64,000 bases of DNA from Myxococcales bacterium (lineage in GTDB: Bacteria; Myxococcota_A; Polyangia; Haliangiales; Haliangiaceae), in the NCBI GenBank assembly GCA_028287135.1, contig JAQBQE010000039.1, positions 62,001-126,000 on the forward strand, read 5' to 3'. The notes under the pieces were generated by a model. It saw nothing but the letters and a program-made list of their open reading frames with translations, was not told where the DNA came from and ran no database searches. Position numbers and translations under genes: made by a program. Positions 34,173-43,153 of this stretch are shown here, piece after piece (positions within the stretch are counted from its first letter, which is position 1; each line of letters opens with the position of its first letter).

Positions 34173-35300
34173 TTACCAGCGCACGACGAGGCGCTGACCC
34201 GGCTCGATCTGCACCATCCGCTCCTCGGTGCGGACGCCCGAGTCGTCCTTGAGGATCATCTTGAGCTTCCTGCCGTCCGCGGGCGCCGCGACTCCGACGG
34301 CGGCCGCCGTGATCCCGAGGTCGATCATCACGCCGGGCGCCTTGGGATTCTCGAGCGCGATCCGACCGAGGGGGCGCTCGAGCTGGTTCTCGACGATCGC
34401 CCAGTGGAACGTCATCTTGGCGGGCTTGCCGGGCTCGACGGTCGCGTACTCGAACAGCGCCATCTCGAGCTTGGGGTTGAAGCAGAGCCCCTTGTAGCTG
34501 CCGGGCGCGACGACGATGCCCTTCTCCGGCAGCTTGCCGGTGATCCGCTGGCGATTCACCCACAGCTCGGTGCACGGCAGGCTCGACGACACGAGCAGCG
34601 TCCCGAGCACGTCCTGGTCCTTGGCGAGCTCGGCGCGCACGACGTCGGCGTTCGCACCGAACGGACGCTGCACGAGGTAGCGGCGATAGAACTCGCGCTT
34701 GGGCTCAGGCGCGCCGAGCTTGTCGTAGGTCGAGCCGAGCTCGCGAAGAAAGCCCGGTAGCTCGGGCGCGAGGGCGTACCCGATGTGGAAGTAGACGAGC
34801 GCGTCGCCGTACTGCTTCTTCGCGAACGCGGCGCGACCGAGCGTGAACGACTTCTTCGCCTCGGCGGTCATCGGGACCAGCGAGAGCTTGTCGGCGAACG
34901 GATCGTCGACAGCGGCGAGGCGCGCCGCCTCCACGCGTGCTGCCTCGCGATCTTTCTCGACCGTCGTGGCAGCCGCGTAGCTGGCCCATGCATCCGCCGC
35001 GCGCTCGTTCTGACCCGCGAGCGTCCACAGCATGGCGAGCTGCTTGGCCTCGGGACTACCCGGACCGCGCGCGATGACGAGCGCCTGGTAGAGCGGGATC
35101 GCCTTGGCCCAGGCGCGTGCCTTCGCCGCCTTCTTCGCGGGCACGACGAGGAGCTCGGACAGGTTCGCTCGTGATGCCTTCGTCGCGACGGTGTGGACCA
35201 GCTCCTCGGCGCGTGCCGGCCGCCCGATCAGCAGCGCGAGCGCGACGAACAGCGCCGCACCTCCAAAGGCCCTCACCACGCCGATCGTAGCACGCGTCAT
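34173..35300 (-). CDS. Exported TPR-containing protein with C-terminal beta domain
   Basis: The 375-residue product has a signal peptide (GGAALFVALALLIGRPARA). A helical TPR-like region follows (AKARAWAKAIPLYQALVIAR, QNERAADAWASYAAATTVEK, FTLGRAAFAKKQYGDALVYF, LPGFLRELGSTYDKLGAP). From about residue 235 a beta-rich domain (LVSSSLPCTELWVNRQRITG, VVAPGSYKGLCFNPKLEMAL) resembles PEGA-type modules. It could scaffold an envelope complex. GTG 35279 is an alternative start. No partner can be named. Confidence 0.75.
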   Translation of the reverse strand: MTRATIGVVRAFGGAALFVALALLIGRPARAEELVHTVATKASRANLSELLVVPAKKAAKARAWAKAIPLYQALVIARGPGSPEAKQLAMLWTLAGQNERAADAWASYAAATTVEKDREAARVEAARLAAVDDPFADKLSLVPMTAEAKKSFTLGRAAFAKKQYGDALVYFHIGYALAPELPGFLRELGSTYDKLGAPEPKREFYRRYLVQRPFGANADVVRAELAKDQDVLGTLLVSSSLPCTELWVNRQRITGKLPEKGIVVAPGSYKGLCFNPKLEMALFEYATVEPGKPAKMTFHWAIVENQLERPLGRIALENPKAPGVMIDLGITAAAVGVAAPADGRKLKMILKDDSGVRTEERMVQIEPGQRLVVRW

Positions 35301-35442
35301 GGAGCCGCTCGTCCTACCTTGCCCGCGGTCATCCGACCTCGATCGTAGGGCCGCCCACGACGATTACGGCGCGGCGCAACCGCCGGGTATCTCGTCGGAA
35401 ACGGCATGGTACGTTGGGTCCTGGTTGGCGGGGAACCACGCG

Positions 35443-36369
35443 ATGCACGCCGTCATTCTCGAGCGCAACAAGCTGGTGGCACGCAAGGTGGCCCGCCTGT
35501 TCACGTCGACCGGTGCGACGGCGCTGGCGGTCGAAGATCCGGCGCTCGTCACGTCGTGCATCGGCAACGCGGATGTCCTGTGCGCCGACACGTTCGACGC
35601 CGACCTCGTGGTCGAGCAGCTCCGTGCGAAGCCGGGTCTGCGTGGCGTGCTGTGGACGGCGGAGCCGCTGCGCCGTTCGCTCAAGTACCTCGTCGAATCG
35701 AACGCGATCGATCACGTGCTCGGTCGCAAGGACTTCGAGTCCACGCCCCGTGCGTGGGAGGTCGTGATGGTCGCGCGGCGACTCGCGGCCAATCCGGGCA
35801 TCTCGCCTCCGCTCGCCGCGTACCTCGACTGGGGGTTCACGTCGGTCGAGCTCGACGTTCGCTCGACGTCGGATCGGGATGTCGCCGTTTCGAAGATCGC
35901 CGAGTTTGTGGGCTCGCTCTCGGTACCCAAGCGGATCGCGGAGATGTTCTCCGAGCTCGGTCACGAGCTGCTGATGAACGCGCTGTACGACGCACCGATC
36001 GATCAGCACGGCCGCCCCAAGTACGCGGGCGATCGCAAGGCCGACGTCACGCTCGAGGATTCGGAGCGGCCCACCGTGAAGCTCGGCACCGACGGTACGC
36101 GCCTCGTGCTGCAAGTTCGCGATCCGTTCGGCCGCCTCGAGCGCAAGCACGTGTTCGATGGGCTGGCGCGTGGGCTGTCCGGCGGAGAGATGGATCAGAG
36201 CCGCGGAGGGGCAGGGCTCGGGATGATGGTGTGTCACAACGCGTCGTCGGCGATGCTGTTCGACGTCGCGCGCGGGCGGCACACCGAGGTCACCGCGATG
36301 TTCGAGCTCGACATGAACCTGCGAGAGTTCCGCACGCAGGCGAAGTCGCTGCACTTCTGGAGTCACTAG
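35443..36369 (+). CDS. Receiver-like domain fused to anti-sigma-type (RsbW-like) ATPase, copy 1
   Basis: The 308-residue product has an N-terminal response-receiver-like fold (MHAVILERNKLVARKVARLF, then LRGVLWTAEPLRRSLKYLV) without a clear phospho-acceptor Asp pattern. The C-terminal part is a GHKL ATPase with N-box ELGHELLMNALYDAP, DPFGRLERKHVFDG in place of the DxGxG box, and a Gly-rich GGAGLGMMVCHNASSAM. This matches anti-sigma kinases of the RsbW type. It is paralogous to the gene at 62918. The next gene, a STAS protein, starts directly after its stop, so the two probably form a switch pair. The ATG at 35443 is preceded by GGGGAA. Confidence 0.75.
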   Translation: MHAVILERNKLVARKVARLFTSTGATALAVEDPALVTSCIGNADVLCADTFDADLVVEQLRAKPGLRGVLWTAEPLRRSLKYLVESNAIDHVLGRKDFESTPRAWEVVMVARRLAANPGISPPLAAYLDWGFTSVELDVRSTSDRDVAVSKIAEFVGSLSVPKRIAEMFSELGHELLMNALYDAPIDQHGRPKYAGDRKADVTLEDSERPTVKLGTDGTRLVLQVRDPFGRLERKHVFDGLARGLSGGEMDQSRGGAGLGMMVCHNASSAMLFDVARGRHTEVTAMFELDMNLREFRTQAKSLHFWSH

Positions 36370-38649
36370 ATGGACGCGCCCACTGGATCCCAGGCTCCCC
36401 GAGCGAGCCAGCCCGCGATTCCCGCGGATCCGCCGCAGAAGCTGATGGTTGAGAAGTTCGCCGACGGGGCGATCGCGTGCCTCAAGTTCACGGGCACGAT
36501 CGACGAGAGCTTCGAAGGCAAGAAGCTCGGCAGCACCGCCGCCGGTGACACGCTCGTGCTCGATCTCGGCGGCGTGAAGAAGATCTCGTCGTTCGGGATC
36601 CGCGAGTGGGTCGACTTCGTGACGGCGGCGAAGACGCAGGTGCGGTCGATGATCTTGATCGAGTGCACGCCGAAGGTCGTCGATCAGCTCAACATGGTCG
36701 CCAACTTCTCCGGCGGCGGCCGCGTGTTCAGCTTCTACGCGCCGTTTCGCTGCGACTACTGCGACTCCGAGCATCGCGTGCTCCTGCAGGTCGACAAGGA
36801 CCACGAGTCCATCAAGTCGATGAAGCTCGCCGAGCGGCCGTGCCCGAGCTGCAAGGAGGCGATGTACTTCGACGAGGACGGCGCGACGTACTTCTCGTAC
36901 CTGATCAGCCAGGAGAAGTTCGAGCTCGAGCCCGAGGTCGCGGGCTTTCTCGCGACCAAGCTCAACTACGCGGTCAGCGATCTCAATCGCAAGCTTCGCG
37001 TCGACAAGGTGATCGAGGGCCGCACGACGTACCTCAAGCTCGCCGGCGATCTCGACCGCACGTTCCCGCGTGACAAGCTCGCGGAGGGTCTCGAGGGTAC
37101 GGTGATCGTCGACCTGTCCTCGATCGGACGGATCGAGCCCGCGGGTGCCGCCGAGTGGCGTGGGTTCGTGAAGATGGCGTCGCCGCTGGTCGAGCAGCTC
37201 TATCTCGCATCCGTGCCGCCCGCGTTCCTCGAAAAGCTCGGTAGCGCGGAGGATCTCGGACCCCGCGCGCAGGTGTTGACGTTGACGCTGCCGTACATGT
37301 GCTCGAGCTGCGGCACGACGAGCGGGCAGCTGATCGAGGTCGCGCAGCATCACGAGGTCCTCAAGTTCGCGACCGCGCCGGAGCTGCGCTGTCCGACGTG
37401 CAAGCACGCGATGCAGTGCGTCGCCGCCGAGCCGCTGATGACGCTGCTGCCCGAGCTGCCAAGGCCGACCGCCTCGGCGGACGTCGCGAAGTCGATCGGG
37501 ATGCTGCGCGAGCGCGCGCTCCAGGCACAGCGCGATCGCAAGCCGAGCTCGAAGAGCAACGTGATGAGCGCGGTGATGCCGGCAGCCGCGCCGCCGCGAT
37601 CCTCCCTGCTCGTCCCGGTGCTCGCCGGGTCGCTCGCCGTCGTCGTCCTGGCGGGCGGCTTCCTCGCGTACCAGCGGATGACGAAGAGCGATGCGCCGAA
37701 GACCGGCCTCGGTGCGGTGAGCTCGCGCAGCGCGGACGCCCGCCCCGCGTGGATCACGAGTGACCTCCAGGGCACCGCCAGCTGCACCGACATCCCCGAC
37801 AAGGGTCTGTCGTGTGTCGGGGTGTCGTCGGTGTCGGCGCGCCAGGACGATGCGAACGACGAAGCCGCCGACGCAGCGTTCGACGCGGTGGCCAATGCGC
37901 TCGCGGTGCGGATCGGCAGCGATCCATGGAAGCTGTCGGTGCTGCCGATCTACAAGTCCGCGCGCGACGCGAAGCTCGCCGCGTTCGATCGCGATCCCAG
38001 CAACACGAGCGCGCGGCGCGATGTGCGTGAAGGCCGCCATGCGGTGGGCCGCGTGCTGCGCGCGACGAGCGGTGGTGCGATCCCGGCAGCGCCGACGGGT
38101 CGCTACTGGGAGGAGTACAGCGGTGCCGAGGGCAAGCGGTACCTCGCGTTCGCGCAGGTCTCGCTCGGCGCCACCGAGATCGCGAACCTGATCGAGGGGT
38201 ACACCAGGCCGGCGACCGCGCTCGGTGCGACGACGGTCAGCCTGTTCCCGCTCGTCGGCTGGCGGTACCCAAGGCTCGAGACCGGCGCGATCCTGACCAG
38301 GCTCGGCTCGGGGCCGCTGCAGGACCTCGGGCTCGCCGAGCAGTACATCGTGGTCTCGGTCGCAGGCCGCGACGTGACGGATGCCGCATCGTTCGCAAAG
38401 CTCGTCACCGACGAGCACACGGAGCTCGTCGAGCGCGGCGGTGCGTTCCGGCTCAAGGTCCAGGCGAGTGACGGTGCATCACGGGAGTTCTCGGCGGTGA
38501 TCAAGCCGAAGCAGGTCGAGACCCCGACGCCGAACGACGGCAAGGCACCCAAGCCCGGTACGGGTACGCAGACCGGGAGCGGTGGCGTCAACGTCTGGGA
38601 TCGCTACGGTGGCGGCAAGGGCACCGGACGCGACGACCCGACGCAGTGA
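36370..38649 (+). CDS. Membrane protein with two STAS/zinc-ribbon modules and an extracytoplasmic PDZ-like part
   Basis: The 759-residue product has an unusual architecture. Residues about 30-125 form a STAS (anti-sigma-antagonist) domain (IACLKFTGTIDESFEGKKLG, VLDLGGVKKISSFGIREWVD), followed by a four-Cys zinc ribbon (CDYCDSEH and CPSCKEAM). A second STAS (VIEGRTTYLKLAGDLDRTFP, VIVDLSSIGRIEPAGAAEW) and ribbon (CSSCGTTS and CPTCKHAM) repeat this. A membrane helix (LLVPVLAGSLAVVVLAGGFL) lies near residues 410-430. Outside, an LPP20-like domain (ARPAWI, DEAADAAFDAVANALAVRIG) and a PDZ-like segment (LQDLGLAEQYIVVSVAGRDV) follow. It begins at the base after the RsbW-like gene's stop. It probably relays an envelope signal to that ATPase; that is inference. 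Confidence 0.8.
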   Translation: MDAPTGSQAPRASQPAIPADPPQKLMVEKFADGAIACLKFTGTIDESFEGKKLGSTAAGDTLVLDLGGVKKISSFGIREWVDFVTAAKTQVRSMILIECTPKVVDQLNMVANFSGGGRVFSFYAPFRCDYCDSEHRVLLQVDKDHESIKSMKLAERPCPSCKEAMYFDEDGATYFSYLISQEKFELEPEVAGFLATKLNYAVSDLNRKLRVDKVIEGRTTYLKLAGDLDRTFPRDKLAEGLEGTVIVDLSSIGRIEPAGAAEWRGFVKMASPLVEQLYLASVPPAFLEKLGSAEDLGPRAQVLTLTLPYMCSSCGTTSGQLIEVAQHHEVLKFATAPELRCPTCKHAMQCVAAEPLMTLLPELPRPTASADVAKSIGMLRERALQAQRDRKPSSKSNVMSAVMPAAAPPRSSLLVPVLAGSLAVVVLAGGFLAYQRMTKSDAPKTGLGAVSSRSADARPAWITSDLQGTASCTDIPDKGLSCVGVSSVSARQDDANDEAADAAFDAVANALAVRIGSDPWKLSVLPIYKSARDAKLAAFDRDPSNTSARRDVREGRHAVGRVLRATSGGAIPAAPTGRYWEEYSGAEGKRYLAFAQVSLGATEIANLIEGYTRPATALGATTVSLFPLVGWRYPRLETGAILTRLGSGPLQDLGLAEQYIVVSVAGRDVTDAASFAKLVTDEHTELVERGGAFRLKVQASDGASREFSAVIKPKQVETPTPNDGKAPKPGTGTQTGSGGVNVWDRYGGGKGTGRDDPTQ

Positions 38650-38684
38650 TGGGAATCGGCCTCGGTTCGTGAGATCAACGAGGC

Positions 38685-40265
38685 ATGGGACGGAACCTCG
38701 TACTGTGCCTCGCGGTGATCCTCTGTGGATGTGGGCCTGCCAACCGCAACCCCGGCGGCGATGACGTTCCTCCGGGAAAGGACGAGGACGGCGACGGCTT
38801 CACCGACACCGAGGGGGACTGTAACGATGGTGACGCGTCGATCAATCCCGCCGCCGCCGAGGTCTGTGGCGACACCGTCGACAACAACTGCAACGGGATG
38901 TCCGATGCCCAGGACTACGCGTGCTTCACGCCGTGTCAGAAGGCGGCGTTCGATCGGTCGTCGGTCGGCTGCGTCTACTACGCGGTCGATACCAACTCGC
39001 TGGGCGGACCGTTCGCCGTCGCGGTCTCGAACATCGATCCGGCCGCGACCGCCAACGTCACGATCGAGGTGAAGAACGGGGCGACGTGGACCCCGGTGAC
39101 CCCGACGTTCCCCGTCATGCCGCGGTCACTGCGCACCGAGAACCTGACCCGCCGGTTCGCCGACGGCTCGAGCCTGTTCGCGGGTGGTGCGTACCGGATC
39201 ACCTCCGACCTCCCGGTGATCAGCTACCAGTTCGCGCCGATCGATGGCTCGACGAGCTTCCTCTCGGATGCATCGCTGCTGCTACCGACCTCCGCGTACG
39301 ATCGCTACTACATCGTGTCGGCGTGGCCGTACGGCATCGATTCGGGTGGCGCGGCACGGCCGGCGCACATCCAGATCGCCGCCGCCGAGACCACCACGGT
39401 CACCGTGACCTCGCCGATCGCGACGCTCGCGGGCGCCGGTGCAGCAGCTCTGGCTCCCAACGTCCCGGGGACCTACGTCCTCCAGGAGGGCGACTTCTTG
39501 CAGCTCACCGTGGCGACGGTCGACCAGAGCTTCACGGGTACGTACATCGAGTCCGACAAGCCGGTCGCGGTGTTCAGCAGCAACGACTGCGCGAACGTCC
39601 CCAACACCGCTGCCGATTGCTGCTGTGACCACCTCGAGGAGCAGCTGTTCGGCCTCCAGACATGGGGCAAGAGCTACGTCGCTGCGCAAATGCCGCGTCG
39701 CCAGACCGAGGGATCGATCTGGCAGATCCTCGCGCAGGAGGACAACACGAACGTCACGTTCACGGCTGGCGCCGGGATCACCGGGCTGCCGCCGAGTGTC
39801 GTGCTCAACGCTCGCCAGAAGGTGGAGTACGAGGTCCGCGGCGGCACGACCCCGGGCGACTTCCTCGTGACCTCCGACAAGCCCGTGCTGGTCAACCAGT
39901 ACACGGTGGGCTCGTTCCATGTGTCGCAGAACTCGGACCTCGGCGACCCCGACATGGTGCAGGCCGTACCGACGGAGCAGTTCCTCTCGCACTACAACAT
40001 CCTCGTGCCCTCGACCTGGATCAACGACTTCCTGGTGCTGACGCGGAAGGCCGGCTCGACGATCATGGTCGACGGCATCGAGCCCGCAGCGACCTGGGTC
40101 CCGATCGCCGGTGGCTGGGAGACCGCCGTGATTCCGATGCTCGACGGTGTCCACACCCTCGATGGCGCCGCCCCGTTCGGCGTGGCGGTGTCGGGCTACG
40201 ACTCCTACGACTCCTACTCGTATCCCGGCGGCCTGAACCAGACCGTGATCAATCCGATCTTCTGA
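38685..40265 (+). CDS. IgGFc-binding-like lipoprotein with MopE-type motif
   Basis: The 526-residue lipoprotein (lipobox LCGC) carries a MopE-type putative metal-binding segment (DEDGDGFTDTEGDCNDGD, ASINPAAAEVCG, DNNCNGMSD). The main body resembles the IgGFc-binding N-terminal domain: TENLTRRFADGSSLFAGGAY, DRYYIVSAWPYGIDSGGAAR, GDFLQLTVATVDQSFTGTYI, KPVAVFSSNDCANVP, DHLEEQLFGLQTWGKSYVAA. Such proteins are common and expanded in myxobacteria and probably work in surface adhesion. A lipoprotein gene follows 26 bp later. Confidence 0.85.
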   Translation: MGRNLVLCLAVILCGCGPANRNPGGDDVPPGKDEDGDGFTDTEGDCNDGDASINPAAAEVCGDTVDNNCNGMSDAQDYACFTPCQKAAFDRSSVGCVYYAVDTNSLGGPFAVAVSNIDPAATANVTIEVKNGATWTPVTPTFPVMPRSLRTENLTRRFADGSSLFAGGAYRITSDLPVISYQFAPIDGSTSFLSDASLLLPTSAYDRYYIVSAWPYGIDSGGAARPAHIQIAAAETTTVTVTSPIATLAGAGAAALAPNVPGTYVLQEGDFLQLTVATVDQSFTGTYIESDKPVAVFSSNDCANVPNTAADCCCDHLEEQLFGLQTWGKSYVAAQMPRRQTEGSIWQILAQEDNTNVTFTAGAGITGLPPSVVLNARQKVEYEVRGGTTPGDFLVTSDKPVLVNQYTVGSFHVSQNSDLGDPDMVQAVPTEQFLSHYNILVPSTWINDFLVLTRKAGSTIMVDGIEPAATWVPIAGGWETAVIPMLDGVHTLDGAAPFGVAVSGYDSYDSYSYPGGLNQTVINPIF

Positions 40266-40291
40266 CTCCCGCGAGCGGTTAGCATGGAGAG

Positions 40292-41089
40292 GTGCGGAGC
40301 TTGATGTTTGCGCTCGCCCTCGCCGGATGCGGGTTCCAGGTCGCCGGAGGCGCGCCGGTCGGTGGTGACGCCGACGCGCTGACCGATGCGGCGAGCGACG
40401 CCGCGATCGATGCCACACCGGATGCGGCGGTCGCGCGGTTCTGCCCGGTCACCGACACCCTCCGCGTGTGCTTCTCGTTCGACCCGTCGCCCCTGCCCGC
40501 GACCCTCCCGAACGAGGGCGCAGCCACCCTCGATGCGGCGCTCACCAGCATCACTCGCATCCCACGCTCGGCGACCAGCGGTGCCGCGCAGTTCGGCGCC
40601 ACTAGCGGGATCTCGATGCCGATGAACGCCGGCGTCACCGGGATCCTCACGAGCGAGGTCTGGTTCCGGATCGATTCGATGCCCGCGACCAACGGCGGGC
40701 GTCAGGGGCTGTTCGACAGCAACACGACCCAGAACATCAGCCTGTTCGTCTACCGCGCCGATCCGAACCACTCGCTTCGCTGCGGCATGGGCGATCAGAC
40801 CGAGGTGTTCCAGACCTCGGTGAGCTCTGCCGCCTGGCACTACGCGGTGTGCACCTGCGAGAACAACGCGATGAGCGTGTACCTCGACGGAGCGCGCGTC
40901 GGACCCGCACGCCCGGGTAGCTGCGGCACAGGTGCGTTCCTTCGCGACGGGTTCACGATCGGCTCCGACAACGGCGGCAATGCCACGGTCCCCGGCGATC
41001 GGATCATCGGCGCCATCGATGGCGTTCGGTTGTGGTCGGTCGCACGCACGGACGTCGAGATCGGGGCCACCGCTGCCAGCGGCATCTGA
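40292..41089 (+). CDS. LamG/concanavalin-like lipoprotein
   Basis: The product (265 residues from GTG 40292; ATG 40304 possible) has a short lipoprotein signal (LALAGC), an Asp/Ala-rich tether (DADALTDAASDAAIDATPDA) and a jelly-roll domain of the LamG type: TLRVCFSFDPSPLPATLPNE, GILTSEVWFRIDSMP, AAWHYAVCTCENNAMSVYLD, GDRIIGAIDGVRLWSVARTD. Such domains bind carbohydrate or protein. It is probably transcribed with the lipoprotein gene just upstream. Confidence 0.82.
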   Translation: MRSLMFALALAGCGFQVAGGAPVGGDADALTDAASDAAIDATPDAAVARFCPVTDTLRVCFSFDPSPLPATLPNEGAATLDAALTSITRIPRSATSGAAQFGATSGISMPMNAGVTGILTSEVWFRIDSMPATNGGRQGLFDSNTTQNISLFVYRADPNHSLRCGMGDQTEVFQTSVSSAAWHYAVCTCENNAMSVYLDGARVGPARPGSCGTGAFLRDGFTIGSDNGGNATVPGDRIIGAIDGVRLWSVARTDVEIGATAASGI

Positions 41090-41163
41090 ACGCTGGAGGC
41101 GATGGTGAGATCGCCGCGGTCGGGCCCGCGACCGGCGTGGCGTGCTCCAGACTCACGAGCATC

Positions 41164-41928
41164 ATGACCGACTGGCGCGCTCATCCCCTGTGCGGACCTC
41201 GCGACGCGTACCCGGATGCGTTCTGGGGACCCGAGAAGCTCGATTCGGCCGCGTTCGTCGAGCTCGTCGATCTGCTGTCACCCGATGTCGAGATCGCGGC
41301 GCTGCTCGTCGCGCTCAAGGACATCAAGCAGGTCGTCGATGTCGGCGGGGGTACCGGCCTGCTGACCCAGGCGATCATGGGCGGCGCCGAGGTCACCGTG
41401 ATCGAGCCCGACCCGCAGCAGCGCGCGAAGATCCCCGGCGGCATCATCGTTGCCGATGGCCGTGCCGAAGCCGTGCCACTGCCGGATCGATCGACCGAGG
41501 CCGCGATCGCGACCTGGGTCCTCCAATACTGCGACGATCCGATGCGTGCCGTCGACGAGCTCGCCCGGATCGCCCGGCACCGCATCGTGATCATCCAGGC
41601 CGCACCCGGCAACGATCTCGTCGAGATCTACAACCGCGAGGCCGCGATCGCGGGCAAGCCGTCCGCGCACCATGGCTGGCTGCTCGCCGAGGCTGCGACC
41701 CGGCTCGAGGCCGCGGGCTTCCAGGTCACGCTCGAGCGCATTGCGATCCCGGTGCGCAAGCCGGCCGGTGGCGCCGCGCAGCTCGCACGGACGCTCGCGC
41801 GCATGCACTTCTCCGGGCACGCCGACATCGATGCGATGATCGCCGCCACGGAGCCGCTGATCGGCCGCACGCTCGCGGTCGCAGACACGCTATCCGACGA
41901 CGGCGTCCTGCTCAGCGCGCGTCGCTGA
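41164..41928 (+). CDS. SAM-dependent methyltransferase, class I
   Basis: The 254-residue cytosolic product has the class I fold: motif I VVDVGGGTGLLTQA, acidic residue of motif II in VTVIEPDP, DGRAEAVPLPDRS, and motif IV IATWVLQYCDDPMRAVDELA, in the UbiE/methyltransferase-11 pattern. The C-terminal part (HGWLLAEAATRLEAAGFQVT) is usual. The ATG at 41164 is preceded by no strong site, but upstream in-frame residues look non-coding. The substrate cannot be predicted. It is not clearly operonic. Confidence 0.88.
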   Translation: MTDWRAHPLCGPRDAYPDAFWGPEKLDSAAFVELVDLLSPDVEIAALLVALKDIKQVVDVGGGTGLLTQAIMGGAEVTVIEPDPQQRAKIPGGIIVADGRAEAVPLPDRSTEAAIATWVLQYCDDPMRAVDELARIARHRIVIIQAAPGNDLVEIYNREAAIAGKPSAHHGWLLAEAATRLEAAGFQVTLERIAIPVRKPAGGAAQLARTLARMHFSGHADIDAMIAATEPLIGRTLAVADTLSDDGVLLSARR

Positions 41929-42056
41929 CCCAGGGTGCCACCGCCCCGGCGCCGACGAGCGAGAGATAGCCGGCGAGGCACAACGGACAGTTCGGCAGGA
42001 GAGCCAGCACCAGGCCGGGGCGAGCAACCAGCGCGCCGTGCGGGCGACGCTCGACT
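41912..42056 (-). pseudogene. Fragment of a small CPxC-type membrane protein
   Basis: Directly after the stop of the Cys-rich lipoprotein gene, the minus strand reads RRPHGALVARPGLVLALLPN, CPLCLAGYLSLVGAGAVAPW. The LLPxCPxCLAxYL pattern is typical of small membrane proteins in several phyla. There is no usable start codon and the protein seems to end after one hydrophobic segment, so it is probably a remnant. It overlaps the end of the methyltransferase gene on the other strand. Confidence 0.35.
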
Positions 42057-43065
42057 AGCGCGACTGCGCGCCGGCCGAAGCGCTGACCTGCGCCGAGACT
42101 TCGATCGACACGCTGAACCGCGCCTGGATGTTCGCGCTCGCCGCGAGCACGCCCGCGAGCTGACCACCGACGCACAGGCCCTTCTCGCCGAGCTGACCCG
42201 CGAGCTCGCCCGACGCGCGCACGAGCGACGCTCCGGTCTGCACCCACAGCACGAGCGCCTTGCCGGCAAGCTCGAGCTTCTTGGTCGCGCGCAGGATCGC
42301 CGGCATGCCGGCATCGATCGCGCCCATCGCCTTCTGGAACTTCGAGTCGTCGACGATCGTCACGTTCTCGCGCACGACCTCGACCTTGGGCTCCGAGCAC
42401 TCGGTGCGAACGTTCGCGCGGATCTCCGCCGACGCCTTGCACTCGGCCGAGCCATCGACATTCGCGTAACCGTCGCACCCACCGCTGCACCGGCCGTTAC
42501 ACGTGCCCTCGCACTGACCCGCGCACTGCCCACCCGCGCCGCCGCCCGCACACTGACCGCTGCACTGGCCGTTGCACGTGCCGCTGCACCGACCGTCACA
42601 TGTCACCGCGACGTCGGCCACCGCGCGCGCTTCGCAGCTCGCGACGATGCCGGCGGCGAAGTCGACCTGCGTCGTGCACACCGGCGGCGAGTACCGCGTC
42701 ACGAGGCGCGACTCGCTGCGGACGCTGACCTTGAGGTTCGCGTCGAGCTCGGTCGCGGCGCGCGAGCACACGGCCCGGGTATCGCCTTCGGCCGAGACCC
42801 CGAGGATCGTGGCCATTCGCCGGCACGCAGCGGTGATCGAGGTCTCGAGCTCGAGGCTCGCGCGATCGAGCTCTGCCGACGCGACGAGGAAGTTGTAGAC
42901 CTTGCGACCGACGGGATTGGTATCGATCCTGCCGCAGGCATCGGGACTGACGCCGCCAGCACCGCCACCACCGGGACCATCACCACCGTTGGCGGCGCTC
43001 GGAGGGACACAGGAAGCGAGGAACAAACAGGCAAGACCTACAGCAAACACCCGATGCAAAGACAT
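42055..43065 (-). CDS. Cys-repeat lipoprotein
   Basis: The 336-residue lipoprotein (lipobox LASC) has a Gly-rich tether, a helical segment (YNFLVASAELDRASLELETS), and a Cys-repeat core in which C-x-G-x-C units recur (CDGRCSGTCNGQCSGQC, then QCAGQCEGTCNGRCSGGCDG). After it come a beta-like stretch and a hydrophobic helical end (LGEKGLCVGGQLAGVLAASA). The repeat is of the kind seen in exported myxobacterial proteins. The many Cys probably form disulphides or bind metal. No functional family is known to me. Confidence 0.78.
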   Translation of the reverse strand: MSLHRVFAVGLACLFLASCVPPSAANGGDGPGGGGAGGVSPDACGRIDTNPVGRKVYNFLVASAELDRASLELETSITAACRRMATILGVSAEGDTRAVCSRAATELDANLKVSVRSESRLVTRYSPPVCTTQVDFAAGIVASCEARAVADVAVTCDGRCSGTCNGQCSGQCAGGGAGGQCAGQCEGTCNGRCSGGCDGYANVDGSAECKASAEIRANVRTECSEPKVEVVRENVTIVDDSKFQKAMGAIDAGMPAILRATKKLELAGKALVLWVQTGASLVRASGELAGQLGEKGLCVGGQLAGVLAASANIQARFSVSIEVSAQVSASAGAQSR

Positions 43066-43153
43066 CGCGCATCCTCGCCCGGAACGGTCCGGGGCGCACC
43101 CGTCGTCGGGACATTCCGCGAACGTACGTGCGGGTCGACTTAGCGCCCTGCTT

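Noticed and set aside
33616-34575. Long N-terminal extension of the Ser/Thr kinase
   Set aside because: It lies antisense to other frames, has no domain and is separated by a good ribosome-binding site at ATG 33615.
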